Of a stretch of 31,578 bases of DNA, positions 1-8,614 are shown piece by piece (the stretch's first letter is position 1; each line of letters opens with the position of its first letter). The notes beneath the pieces are model-generated. The model was not told the origin of the DNA. It ran no database searches and saw only the letters and a program-made list of their open reading frames with translations. A program made the translations under genes and the position numbers. Source of the DNA: Mariniphaga sp964398855 (GTDB lineage Bacteria; Bacteroidota; Bacteroidia; Bacteroidales; Prolixibacteraceae); contig CAYNOQ010000026.1 in the NCBI GenBank assembly GCA_964398855.1, forward strand, positions 1 to 31,578, written 5' to 3'.

Positions 1-74
1 AACAATCCCAGTAACATGCCGTTGATATAATTGTCTGAAAACGAGAAGTTAATTATGAATTAAAAAATAATAAA

Positions 75-2747
75 ATGAAGTTTCAATCGCGTATTTCTAC
101 TCTGTTTCTTGTATTTCTCTTTGTATTTGCCTGCCAGACTTCCAAAACAACCGTCAAGCGTCATCATTCGAAACACTATGAGCCTTTCGAGCTGCAAACG
201 CTCACGGACAGTCTGACACCCGTGATGATGCCTTTCAACCGCTGGATTGATCCGGCAGGGCACCAGGTCTATTTTGGGAACAGAAAAGGCGAAAATCACG
301 CATTGGACTGTGCCCTTTCACCTGATGGCAAGTGGGTTGCGATTGAAGAACGCAGGTCAATAGTTATTCTCTCCACGCAAACCAACAAGGTGGTCCACAC
401 TTTTTTGCTGAGCGATGTTTTTGAAAAGGTAAAATTACTGAGCACTTATTCAGGAATTCAGTGGCATGAAGAGAATGGTGTTCAATCGGTTTACATGAGC
501 GCTTCCGGTGATGGCGGAAAATCACACGTCATAAAAGCGGACTGGAACGGCAAACATCTTGAAGTGGACAAAACATTTATGTTTGAACCGGTTAAGCCGG
601 CGAAAGATGCCATTGCCAACGAATTGGTAATTTCTGATGAAAACGGAGTTCCGTTTTTATATGTTGTTCTCAACGGAAACAACACACTTGAAAAAGTTAA
701 CACACACACCGGCGAAACCGTGTGGTCTGTTCCGACAGGAGTGGCTCCCTACGGAATCTCGCTGGCTAACAGCAAGTTGTATGTAACCAACTGGGCAGGC
801 GGAGTTCCTGAAGAAGGAGATGAAAATGTTGCGGGCGTTCCGTGGGGAAGCGCCAAAGTTGACCCAAAAACCGGGGCAACCCGCGAAGGGACGGTTTCCG
901 TTTTCAATCCGGCAAACGGAGCGCTGCTAAAAGAGATTGTTGTAGGACTGCACCCCAACGACATCATCTCCAGTGCCGATGAAAATTTCGTCTATGTTGC
1001 CAACGCCAACAGCGACGAAGTTTCTGTAATCAATACCAAAACAGATGCTGTTTCAGAAACGGTTTCCGTGCGTCTTGGCGAAGAAGAAAACCCCTACTGG
1101 GGAGATTCACCCAACGGACTGGGAATCACCAGTGACGGGAAAACGCTGTTTGTTGCCAACGGAATTGACAATGCCGTAGCTGTGGTCAATCTTGGGAAAG
1201 ATGCTTCCGTAAATTCATTAGCCCTAAAAAGTCAATTAGCAGGTTTTATCCCAACCGGCGCATATCCCGGAGCAGCCTGCGTTTATCAGGACAGCCGTTT
1301 GTATGTTCCGAATATCGAATCGGAAGGCTCCCGAATTCCGTCAATTTCGGAAGAAACCGGCGTTGTCTCCTACAACAGCCACCGGCTGATTGCATCTTTG
1401 TCGGTAATTGACATTCCCGACCAAAATCAGTTAGATAAATATACTGAACGGGTTCACCATACCAATCAGTCATTCCGCATTGCATTATCCAGGAAACTGC
1501 CCCGGAAAAATGCAAAACCGGTTCCCATGCCGCTGCGCATCGGCGAGCCGTCAGTTTTCAAACATGCGGTTTATATCATTAAGGAGAACCGCACCTATGA
1601 TCAGATACTGGGAGATATTCCTACCGGCAACGGCGAACCTTCCCTTTGTGTTTTCGGAGAGGAAGTTACACCAAACACGCATAAAATCGTGAAGGAATTT
1701 ATGTTATTGGATAACTTTCATGTTTCAGGAAAAAGCTCGGCAGAAGGGCATCAATGGACTGATATGGCGATTGTTACCGATTGGATTTCAAAGAATGTGA
1801 ACGCCTGGTTTCGCAGTTATCCGCATATTCACGAAGATGCGCTGGTATATGCGCCTACCGGTTTTATCTGGGATAATGCAATCAGGCACGGAAAAAGCGT
1901 GCGCATATACGGAGAAGCCTGCAGACCCGACGTTGACAAAAATGAAACGTGGGAAACCATCTATAACAGATATCTGAGAGGTGAAAAAACTGAGTTTACA
2001 AATACTTCTACAATAAGTACTGTTCCGCCAATTCTATGTCCCGATTACGCCGGATACGGCACACACAAATTTTCTGACGTAGAACGTGCCGATGTATTTA
2101 TCAAAGAGTTGAAAGAATATGAAGAGATGGAAGGCGATCAGTGGCCGGAATTGCTGATTCTGGCGCTGCCTAATGACCATACTGCCGGTACCCGCCCGGG
2201 AGTTCCAACACCGCGCGCTATGGTTGCAGACAATGATGTGGCTTTAGCGCGAATTATTGAAGCCATTTCCAAAAGCAAGTTTTGGCCTACTACTGCAATT
2301 TTCGTAACTGAAGATGATTCGCAATCCGGTTGGGACCATGTTTCTGCATACCGCACAGTCGGGATGGTTGTCAGCCCCTATTCAAGACTTGGAAAAACCG
2401 TGAGTACCAACTACAATCAGGTTTCCTTAGTGCGCTCAATAGAGCAAATATTGGGAATGTCGCCCATGAATATTATGGATGCTACGGCAATGCCTATGTT
2501 CGATTGCTTCACCGACAAACCCGATTTTTCACCTTTCACAGCGCTGCCGAACAATATTCCTATCAATGAAATGAACAAGGAATTGTCTGAATTGAGCGGA
2601 CGTGAACTGGAGCTTGCTGAACAAAGCATTAAATTTTTTGATGCAATTGATTCCGGTAGTGATGAAGAGATGAATACAATACTCTGGCGCGCACTAAAAG
2701 GAGATATTCCTTATCCCAAAGTATCGTATAAAATGATTACGGATTAA
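75..2747 (+). CDS. β-propeller (YVTN-type) / phosphoesterase lipoprotein, paralogue 1
   Basis: Predicted 890-aa lipoprotein: a hydrophobic N-terminus ends in a lipobox with Cys20, so it should be membrane-anchored outside the cytoplasm. Residues about 70-440 hold repeated blades of the YVTN/NHL kind (VPTGVAPYGI, GLHPNDI, VYVANANSDEVSVIN, LFVANGIDNAVAVVN). From about residue 495 comes a phosphoesterase-family domain (AcpA/phospholipase C superfamily, Pfam PF04185): VYIIKENRTYDQ, SAEGHQW, NDHTAGTRPG, MVADND and TEDDSQSGWDHV supply the usual acidic and His metal ligands, all intact. The likely reaction is hydrolysis of phosphomono- or diesters; the substrate cannot be read from sequence. Two paralogues lie at 11348-16718. 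It is convergent with the TonB receptor/β-helix unit, separated by a perfect palindrome. The ATG is chosen because it starts the lipoprotein signal directly; a weak TATAATTG sits at 26-33. Confidence 0.88.
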   Translation: MKFQSRISTLFLVFLFVFACQTSKTTVKRHHSKHYEPFELQTLTDSLTPVMMPFNRWIDPAGHQVYFGNRKGENHALDCALSPDGKWVAIEERRSIVILSTQTNKVVHTFLLSDVFEKVKLLSTYSGIQWHEENGVQSVYMSASGDGGKSHVIKADWNGKHLEVDKTFMFEPVKPAKDAIANELVISDENGVPFLYVVLNGNNTLEKVNTHTGETVWSVPTGVAPYGISLANSKLYVTNWAGGVPEEGDENVAGVPWGSAKVDPKTGATREGTVSVFNPANGALLKEIVVGLHPNDIISSADENFVYVANANSDEVSVINTKTDAVSETVSVRLGEEENPYWGDSPNGLGITSDGKTLFVANGIDNAVAVVNLGKDASVNSLALKSQLAGFIPTGAYPGAACVYQDSRLYVPNIESEGSRIPSISEETGVVSYNSHRLIASLSVIDIPDQNQLDKYTERVHHTNQSFRIALSRKLPRKNAKPVPMPLRIGEPSVFKHAVYIIKENRTYDQILGDIPTGNGEPSLCVFGEEVTPNTHKIVKEFMLLDNFHVSGKSSAEGHQWTDMAIVTDWISKNVNAWFRSYPHIHEDALVYAPTGFIWDNAIRHGKSVRIYGEACRPDVDKNETWETIYNRYLRGEKTEFTNTSTISTVPPILCPDYAGYGTHKFSDVERADVFIKELKEYEEMEGDQWPELLILALPNDHTAGTRPGVPTPRAMVADNDVALARIIEAISKSKFWPTTAIFVTEDDSQSGWDHVSAYRTVGMVVSPYSRLGKTVSTNYNQVSLVRSIEQILGMSPMNIMDATAMPMFDCFTDKPDFSPFTALPNNIPINEMNKELSELSGRELELAEQSIKFFDAIDSGSDEEMNTILWRALKGDIPYPKVSYKMITD

Positions 2748-2796
2748 TTCATAGCAAACAGATTTTTTGCTGTGCGAAAAATGGCTCTATATATTA

Positions 2797-2836
2797 AACT
2801 GGTGGTTTTCAGGCAGCTGCCTGAAAACCACCAGTT
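2797..2836. terminator. Perfect 40-bp palindrome, probable bidirectional terminator
   Basis: Two 20-bp arms (2797-2816 and 2817-2836) are exact reverse complements with no spacer, centred on CAG|CTG. It lies between the convergent stops at 2747 (+) and 2926 (-), where a shared terminator is expected. It lacks a normal 4-base loop and a clean T-tract: ATTATTA follows on + and AATATATAGAG on -. A transcript from either strand would fold into a long hairpin. A regulatory or cruciform role is possible. Confidence 0.6.
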
Positions 2837-2925
2837 ATTAAGCATAATAAAGTCATTCCACACGAAGTGCGGAAACTGTTGAATTTAGCAGGGAGTAATC
2901 ATCAATCCAGTTAACTTTGTCTGAG

Positions 2926-4188
2926 TTATTTTGTGCCATAAGCACCGATAAAACCGGCCGGCTCGGGTGATTTATAGGTTTTACCATTCACTACAATTCC
3001 ATCTGCAAAATGTCTGGTAAAATCTGTTTTCCCTTTATTTAAAGCGGGAGAATCAGCCTCAAGATAAAAATCCCAGTTCATATCATAAGCTGCATTCATC
3101 ATATCGGTATCCAGGGGATAGTTAATAAATTTCGGATCATTTTCCCCGGGTTTTGTACCAATGATATCATTGATTCCTGCTACAATTTCATCGCTTGGCT
3201 GAAACTGATCCACTGCTTCCTGGGTGTATCCATAATAGAGCGTATTTGCAAAGACCGAACGGTGGTCTTCAGGATTTCCGGGATCTCTTTTAATGCCATA
3301 ACGGCAGTTGACAATCATATTGTTATACAGTTCTGCAAAAACTGATTTTTCCACCCAAATGGAACCGCCTTTAATCTCAGGTCTTCTCCACCCGCCATTG
3401 ATAATTGTATTGTTATACACGATCGCGTGCAGCTGCGGCTCGCGTTCACCGTCATTTCCCATCTTCAAAGCGGCAGTATTGGGACTGTATAGCAGATTGA
3501 ACGCAACATCAGCTTCTACGCCCGATTTGAGATTGATGGCATCCTCCTTGGGATCACCAATTGCATAGATAACATTGTTGGCAATAATGGTTTTGCCACC
3601 TTCCACATAAAGCGCATCGTCAGATAAATGCCGGAAAATGCTGTTGATTACCACAAGGCTCCCGTTGACATTTCCATAATAGAGGGCAGGAAGATGTTTG
3701 CCGGCTTTTGCTTTGTAAAGCCCCGCCCTGACGGAAGGCGACTCTTCCGTGGTAAGCTGTCCGCCATGTTCCACAATCGTATTCTCCATCACTACCGCTT
3801 CAGAGGTTCGTGCAGCAACCATCCCTGCCCACAATCTTCCATATAAATAATCAGACGATTTTACCCATTCTTCAGGAACGGTGAAAACCACCGGATTGGT
3901 TGCTGTACCATAACAATACAAACTTCCGCGGATGATCACTTCAAGTGCAAGCGTGGAGTCACTGAAAACTACTTTCGCACCTTCTTCAATGGTCAGCGAC
4001 TTACCCTCAGGAATTTCAAGATGTCCCGTAACAACGTAGGTTTTGTTCTTTTCCCATGTTCCCGAAACTTCTCCAAAAATCCCATCTCCAGGCTTTGGGG
4101 TGCCATCATCTTCTAAATCATCTTTTTCACAACCGGCAATAAAAAGCGCAACAAACAGCGAAATCAACAGCAAATAATTTGTTTTCAT
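2926..4188 (-). CDS. Surface-type lipoprotein with right-handed β-helix fold
   Basis: A 420-aa lipoprotein with its lipobox at Cys20, followed at once by an acidic stretch (CEKDDLEDD). That resembles the Bacteroidota lipoprotein export signal that sends lipoproteins to the cell surface. Residues about 45-330 show the short repeating strands of parallel β-helix (pectate-lyase-like) proteins: LEIPEGKSLTIEEGAKVVF, VVMENTIVEHGG, LVVINSIFRHLSDDALYVEGG, TIIANNVIYAIGDPKEDAINL, AIVYNNTIING. The C-terminus (DMNWDFYLEADSPALNKG, FIGAYGTK) is typical of this group. No lyase catalytic residues could be assigned, so enzyme versus binding protein is open. It lies 110 bp downstream of the TonB receptor on the same strand and also has its own consensus promoter at 4232-4262. 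A partner role at the receptor is inferred. Confidence 0.8.
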   Translation of the reverse strand: MKTNYLLLISLFVALFIAGCEKDDLEDDGTPKPGDGIFGEVSGTWEKNKTYVVTGHLEIPEGKSLTIEEGAKVVFSDSTLALEVIIRGSLYCYGTATNPVVFTVPEEWVKSSDYLYGRLWAGMVAARTSEAVVMENTIVEHGGQLTTEESPSVRAGLYKAKAGKHLPALYYGNVNGSLVVINSIFRHLSDDALYVEGGKTIIANNVIYAIGDPKEDAINLKSGVEADVAFNLLYSPNTAALKMGNDGEREPQLHAIVYNNTIINGGWRRPEIKGGSIWVEKSVFAELYNNMIVNCRYGIKRDPGNPEDHRSVFANTLYYGYTQEAVDQFQPSDEIVAGINDIIGTKPGENDPKFINYPLDTDMMNAAYDMNWDFYLEADSPALNKGKTDFTRHFADGIVVNGKTYKSPEPAGFIGAYGTK

Positions 4189-4231
4189 AATTATGTTTTA
4201 AATATTTATTTTTGAACGTCTTTAGGAGATA

Positions 4232-4262
4232 CAAAAGTAATTTTTGAACAGTCACGTACAAA
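4232..4262 (-). promoter_or_regulatory. Bacteroidota-type promoter for the β-helix lipoprotein gene
   Basis: On the minus strand, TTTG (4262-4259), exactly 19 bases, then TACTTTTG (4239-4232). This fits the Bacteroidota -33/-7 consensus TTTG-N19-TAnnTTTG fully. Predicted transcription would begin near 4225, giving a leader of roughly 37 bases before the ATG at 4188. It lies in the gap after the TonB receptor gene, so the lipoprotein can be transcribed apart from the receptor. Confidence 0.65.
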
Positions 4263-4298
4263 AATTATTGTTCCCATACGGTGATTTAAACCTTATTT

Positions 4299-7067
4299 TT
4301 ACATGGTAATCCGAAATCCTAAATAAAACGAACGCTGGAAGTAATTCTGGCGAATCAACGTTTTGCCCGGTAAGGTTTGATTCGGTACCTCAATATTTTT
4401 TGTGCTGGCGTTATTTATATAGATAGTCATAGGCGAATTCAGCAAATTATTTCCTTTTGCAAAAATACTCCATCCGCCCGTGAATTTTTTCTCAACAGAT
4501 GCATCCATCTGAACAAATGCCTTTTGCCACAAATCATTGCCAACAAATTGAGACACAGAGCTGATACGGTCTCCTGTATATTGAGCAGCAAGCTGTGCAT
4601 CCCATCTACGCCGGGTATTTTTATACAACAACGAAAGGTTGCCGACATGTGCGGACTGTCCGTATAAAGGACGCGTTTCATTGACTGAAATAGTCTTCAA
4701 ATTGCCGTTTTCATCACGAATGCGTTTTGCTTTTTCGGTTGTAATACGCGAACGGGTGTAAGTGTAATTTGCCTTGAAACCGATTTTATTAAAATATCTT
4801 ATAAAATCAACTTCTCCGCCGTAATTTACGGCATTTCCGAAATTCCCGGGTGAAAAATAAATATCCTGTCCGCGAAGGCTGTCAGCTTTCAGAATATATT
4901 CAATGGGGTTTTGAATGTGTTTATAAAAAAGACTAACCATAAACTGTCCGGCAGGATGCAGAAACGATTCAAACCTGATATCTATGTTATCTGCAACAGC
5001 ATGTTTCAAATCGGGATTTCCGCGTTCTACATAATCTTCATTCACAATAGTGTAGGGTACTATTTCAAAAAATCCGGGGCGGTTCACCGAGCGAAAATAG
5101 GAACTGCGGATATTTATTTTATTCGCTGGCGAATACTTCAAATGAAGCGATGGCAAAACATCCGTGTAAACCTGTTTTTGATCGGGGTGGTTTTCGCCAA
5201 TGGGAAAATCAAGCTTATAACCCTGAATGGTAGTTTCAAATCGCACACCACCGGTGATTTCCATGCGGTTTAAAGAGGTTTTAAACTGCACAAATTCTGC
5301 TGCAATTCTTTCCGTAGCGCCATAATTTAGCGGTGTCCCCACACTGCCTCTTGGATTTTCGAGTCTCCATCTTATTTCATTGTATTTCTGAAAATCAACA
5401 CCAAATTCATCAAAAAAATTTGCAGGCTCAAAATGGTATTCATTATAAAAATTTTTACGTTTTTTATCCCGGAATAGAGCGCCAACCGTCCACTTCACCG
5501 GTAATGATGCAACCGGCAGATAATAGCCGGCATTCACACCGAGCTCCATATCCCTGTCGCTGTTCTTTTCCCAGCGTCTGTCAAGATTTACCACTGTGGT
5601 TTTTCGGGATGCAAAATTCCGCTCTTCACCGCGCAGGTAAATTTTGGCATTGTCCGGTATATCATTACACGCAGTGGAATAAACAGCTGTCCAGTCAATA
5701 TTAAAATCTTCCGACAGCCGATGCTCTCCCTGCAAAGCGCTGTTGAAAATATTTTGCCGGGTACTTCTTGAGCGCGTTGAATAAACCAAAGATGCATTGC
5801 CGTTTGCAGGGTCATAGCCGCCAAGTGTTAAAAGTGTGGTTTTTGTGTCCCGGACCTGATAATTATTCAGATTCATAAAAAAATTATTCCATTGAAAATC
5901 ACTCTTTTCGTTTAAATGATAATCAATTTTGGAATATAGCGCAGCGCGCAACTCCTGTTCTGAATAATTTCGGTTCTGCATGGAAGTGAGCGTTTCACCT
6001 CTCAGCGTGTCAACCGTTGTCGATTCAAAAAACATGCTGTTTGTTCCCCGGTTTGTTTTCTGAATATTGGTTGCCAGAAGTACCCCTAACTTATTTTGGA
6101 AAAAACGGTTTCCCGCTGAAAGTCCCGCAATAAAATCAGGAGCAGGACGAATAAAATGATAATTCAACGGACCTTGGGAGAAGTCGGAAAGCACTGCATT
6201 GTAGCGCTTTTCATGAGTTTGGTACGGAGAAAGCCTGTCAATGTTTTTATGGTCAAAGCCCATAAAATCCCTTCCGAAAAAAATATCGTTATAACCCGAT
6301 GAAAAATTGAAATTAAAAACAGGTTTATCCGGGGCATCCTTCATTACCATGTTTACTGCACCACCAACGGCATTCCCTTCCATTTCCGGAGTGAGCGCCT
6401 TAAATACTTCAAGTCTTTCCAGCACTTCGGAAGGAAAAATATCAAGCGGAATGTATCTGTGGTTTTTGTCGGGACTCGGAATTTTCAATCCGTTGATGAG
6501 CGTGTAGTTGTAGCGTTTGTCCATGCCTCGCAAAATTGCAAATTGTCCGCTGCCGGCATTGTTCATTTCAATGGAAACCCCGGAAACTCTTTTCACAATA
6601 TTGGCAACCGTCAGATCGGGAGATATTTCAATCGCACGTGCCGATACAACGTTCATCACCTGGGGAGCGTATTGTTCGATATTTCGGGCAGCAGCCTCGG
6701 TGTTACCCTTTCTTTTTGCATAAACAATCACTTCATTTAAAAAACTTTCATCGTCCTGCTTTAACCGGATTTCCATTCTCAAGACTTCATCTCTTTTTAT
6801 TCTGATGAATTGCCTGTGCGTTTTGAATGACACATAATTAACAACAACAGTGTATTCTCCGGCAGGAATATTTTCAATTGTAAAAGAGCCGTTTAAACCG
6901 GAAGTTGTATAATAATTTGTGTTTTCTATCTGAATTGTTGCGCTAACCAACGGCAAACCGGTTTCCAGTTCATAAACAAAGCCTTTGACACCACCCGAAA
7001 AAGAAACTTTGGCTATGAGCAAGAAGATTAATACCAATACCGCAATTTTTGGAAAACGAAAAACCAC
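4299..7067 (-). CDS. TonB-dependent outer-membrane receptor
   Basis: About 922 aa. After a hydrophobic signal (VLVLIFLLIAKVSFS) comes a carboxypeptidase-regulatory-like domain (about residues 25-100: GGVKGFVYELETGLPLVSATI, DG-type turn LNGSFTIENIPAGEYTV). A plug domain follows (about 130-240: MNVVSARAIEISPD, AILRGMDKRYNYTLINGL, PSEVLERLEVFKALTPEMEG, AVGGAVNMVMK), then a long β-barrel ending FQRSFYLGFRITM. It imports a ligand across the outer membrane with TonB energy. No SusD neighbour exists, so it is not a classic SusC glycan importer; the ligand is unknown. The longest frame starts with TTG at 7094, but that codon overlaps a TAnnTTTG promoter box. GTG at 7067, preceded by AAAAAAGGAATCT, is preferred. 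Confidence 0.88.
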   Translation of the reverse strand: MVFRFPKIAVLVLIFLLIAKVSFSGGVKGFVYELETGLPLVSATIQIENTNYYTTSGLNGSFTIENIPAGEYTVVVNYVSFKTHRQFIRIKRDEVLRMEIRLKQDDESFLNEVIVYAKRKGNTEAAARNIEQYAPQVMNVVSARAIEISPDLTVANIVKRVSGVSIEMNNAGSGQFAILRGMDKRYNYTLINGLKIPSPDKNHRYIPLDIFPSEVLERLEVFKALTPEMEGNAVGGAVNMVMKDAPDKPVFNFNFSSGYNDIFFGRDFMGFDHKNIDRLSPYQTHEKRYNAVLSDFSQGPLNYHFIRPAPDFIAGLSAGNRFFQNKLGVLLATNIQKTNRGTNSMFFESTTVDTLRGETLTSMQNRNYSEQELRAALYSKIDYHLNEKSDFQWNNFFMNLNNYQVRDTKTTLLTLGGYDPANGNASLVYSTRSRSTRQNIFNSALQGEHRLSEDFNIDWTAVYSTACNDIPDNAKIYLRGEERNFASRKTTVVNLDRRWEKNSDRDMELGVNAGYYLPVASLPVKWTVGALFRDKKRKNFYNEYHFEPANFFDEFGVDFQKYNEIRWRLENPRGSVGTPLNYGATERIAAEFVQFKTSLNRMEITGGVRFETTIQGYKLDFPIGENHPDQKQVYTDVLPSLHLKYSPANKINIRSSYFRSVNRPGFFEIVPYTIVNEDYVERGNPDLKHAVADNIDIRFESFLHPAGQFMVSLFYKHIQNPIEYILKADSLRGQDIYFSPGNFGNAVNYGGEVDFIRYFNKIGFKANYTYTRSRITTEKAKRIRDENGNLKTISVNETRPLYGQSAHVGNLSLLYKNTRRRWDAQLAAQYTGDRISSVSQFVGNDLWQKAFVQMDASVEKKFTGGWSIFAKGNNLLNSPMTIYINNASTKNIEVPNQTLPGKTLIRQNYFQRSFYLGFRITM

Positions 7068-7091
7068 AGATTCCTTTTTTATTCTATCCCA

Positions 7092-7099
7092 CAAATATA
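7092..7099 (-). promoter_or_regulatory. -7 promoter box for the TonB receptor gene
   Basis: TATATTTG on the minus strand matches TAnnTTTG. No convincing -33 TTTG lies 17-23 bases upstream. If used, transcription starts near 7085, which excludes the in-frame TTG at 7094 as start and favours GTG 7067. Confidence 0.45.
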
Positions 7100-7191
7100 G
7101 ATTTTAACTGCTGTTCGTAAATATCCTGTTTCAAAAATTTATAAATTCTTAGTGTTTCCAATCGTATGAAACAGATTTAAACTTAATTCTT

Positions 7192-7270
7192 CTTTGACAA
7201 ATTTGAGAATAAATAATTTGCACCGTCCTTTAGGGCGGTGCTATCTTAATACAAATTAAATTTGTCAAAG
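7192..7270. repeat. Nested inverted-repeat element (79 bp) with inner hairpin
   Basis: Perfect 13-bp terminal inverted repeats (CTTTGACAAATTT at 7192-7204, its reverse complement at 7258-7270) flank a compact hairpin at 7220-7241: two 10-base arms with one T/G wobble around a TT loop, core GCACCG...CGGTGC. The layout resembles a miniature mobile or REP-like element. It fills the gap between the divergent TonB receptor and small membrane protein genes, and its right arm contains an outward TAAATTTG box (7257-7264). No target-site duplication was identified. Confidence 0.6.
7257..7264 (+). promoter_or_regulatory. Candidate -7 box for the 7299 operon
   Basis: TAAATTTG matches TAnnTTTG and would start transcription near 7271, about 28 bases before ATG 7299. 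No good -33 element is seen; the spacing places it in the hairpin of the inverted-repeat element. The box lies within the right arm of that element. Confidence 0.35.
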
Positions 7271-7298
7271 TAAAGTTAAAAACTTAAATAAATTGACT

Positions 7299-7481
7299 AT
7301 GACAGATAAACAGGTAAACACAACGGTTGGCATTTTGCAGACTATTGCGGCAGGATTGATTATTACCGGAGCATTTCTTATGCTTCAACACCATCCATAC
7401 GGACTGCTGATTTTGATGACCGGATTTATTGCAGGTTCTTTGATCAATTCTTTCCATACATCCATATTAAAAAAAAGATAA
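7299..7481 (+). CDS. Small two-helix membrane protein with possible -1 frameshift extension
   Basis: A 60-aa protein starting at ATG 7299; a TTG two codons upstream is less likely. Two hydrophobic segments (GILQTIAAGLIITGAFLML and YGLLILMTGFIAGSLI) are joined by a short HHP turn. The frame ends after ILKKR. That end falls on eight A residues (7469-7476): a -1 slip there reads instead ILKKKIKRLEEQLKTKS and stops at 7516, adding a charged, coiled-coil-like tail that looks like real protein. So the gene may use programmed slippage, carry a one-base deletion, or simply end short. A further 27-codon frame (7539-7622) ends three bases before the next gene. No family is recognised. It probably heads an operon with the 7626 and 8615 genes. 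Confidence 0.55.
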   Translation: MTDKQVNTTVGILQTIAAGLIITGAFLMLQHHPYGLLILMTGFIAGSLINSFHTSILKKR

Positions 7482-7625
7482 AACGCCTGGAAGAACAACT
7501 CAAAACAAAAAGTTAAAGAAGGATTTAATGATTTAAAAATGGATGAATTTTCGGATACGCAATTGAATGATGAGGTATTCTGTTTCCTTGCACTAATTTT
7601 GGGTAAATTGGTGACAATGTAACGG

Positions 7626-8588
7626 ATGCTGGTACCCATTTTGATGACTCTTCAACTTTTATCACTACTTTTGGGGCCGATTTTTGTTTGTTATAATCTA
7701 CTCAGAAAAAAACAAAAAATGAAACAGAAGCAAACCATTACAATCCTCATTTCATTCATTGTGATTTTGTCTGCAATTGCCGCTCTGGTGGGGATATTTT
7801 CTAGTGACGGACCTGGAAGTTTCGATTATGAAACCATTCGTGGAGAAACGGTACCCATTTACGGAAAAGGCCTTTACAAACACATGTCGGCCGACGTAGC
7901 CATTCAGGGAATTGCCCAAGACATGGTAACGCTGTTTATCGGAATCCCACTTTTAATCATCGCGCTTTTCTGGTACCGAAGAGGTTCAGTAAAAGGGCAC
8001 TTTCTACTTACCGGAATAGCCGGGTATTTTTTTGTCACTTACCTGTTTTATACCGCCATGGGAATGTACAATGAGCTTTTCCTGATTTTTAGCACGCTTC
8101 TGGGATTAACTTTTTTCGCTCTGTCTAAACTGCTCATTTCCTTCGATTTAAAAACAATTTCAGGGCATTTTTCAAATCGGGTACCGGCAAAATTTACCGG
8201 CGGTTTTCTGATTTTCAATTCTGTCGCCATTGCGCTGATGTGGCTGGGCCGGGTGGTCCCTCCGCTGCTCGATGGCTCAATTTACCCGGTTGATTTGCAA
8301 CACTACACCACCATGATTGTCCAGGGATTCGATTTGGGACTGCTGCTGCCGATTTCATTTGTGACCGGCTGGTTGCTTCTGAAAAAAAGACCAATGGGAT
8401 TTTCAATGGGCGTTCCTTATATTGTCTTTCTTATGTTATTAATGACTGCCCTAACCGCCAAAATCATCGCCATGGGAATCAATGGTATGAACATCATCCC
8501 GGCAGTTTTTATTATTCCGGCAATCAATCTGATTACTATTTTATGCGCCGTTTTAATGGTGAAAAAAATCAAAGAAAACAGAATATAA
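7626..8588 (+). CDS. Polytopic inner-membrane protein of unknown function
   Basis: A 320-aa protein with about seven or eight predicted membrane spans (e.g. ILMTLQLLSLLLGPIFVCY, ITILISFIVILSAIAALVGIF, MVTLFIGIPLLIIALFWY, FLLTGIAGYFFVTYLFYTA, LLPISFVTGWLLL, IVFLMLLMTALTAKIIAMG, VFIIPAINLITILCAVLMV). A larger soluble loop after the second span (GPGSFDYETIRGETVPIYGKGLYKHMSADVAI split over the loop) probably faces the periplasm. No transporter, kinase or enzyme motif was recognised. ATG 7626 comes three bases after a short open frame, and the gene ends 26 bases before a lipoprotein hydrolase. Translational linkage to both neighbours is likely. It may assist or regulate the hydrolase, which is inference only. 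Confidence 0.75.
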   Translation: MLVPILMTLQLLSLLLGPIFVCYNLLRKKQKMKQKQTITILISFIVILSAIAALVGIFSSDGPGSFDYETIRGETVPIYGKGLYKHMSADVAIQGIAQDMVTLFIGIPLLIIALFWYRRGSVKGHFLLTGIAGYFFVTYLFYTAMGMYNELFLIFSTLLGLTFFALSKLLISFDLKTISGHFSNRVPAKFTGGFLIFNSVAIALMWLGRVVPPLLDGSIYPVDLQHYTTMIVQGFDLGLLLPISFVTGWLLLKKRPMGFSMGVPYIVFLMLLMTALTAKIIAMGINGMNIIPAVFIIPAINLITILCAVLMVKKIKENRI

Positions 8589-8614
8589 CTTCATTCAAAC
8601 AAGAAATTAAAAAG

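Noticed and set aside
4299..7067. SusC of a polysaccharide utilisation locus
   Set aside because: No SusD-like lipoprotein is adjacent; the neighbour is a β-helix protein, and plug and barrel motifs fit a general TonB receptor.
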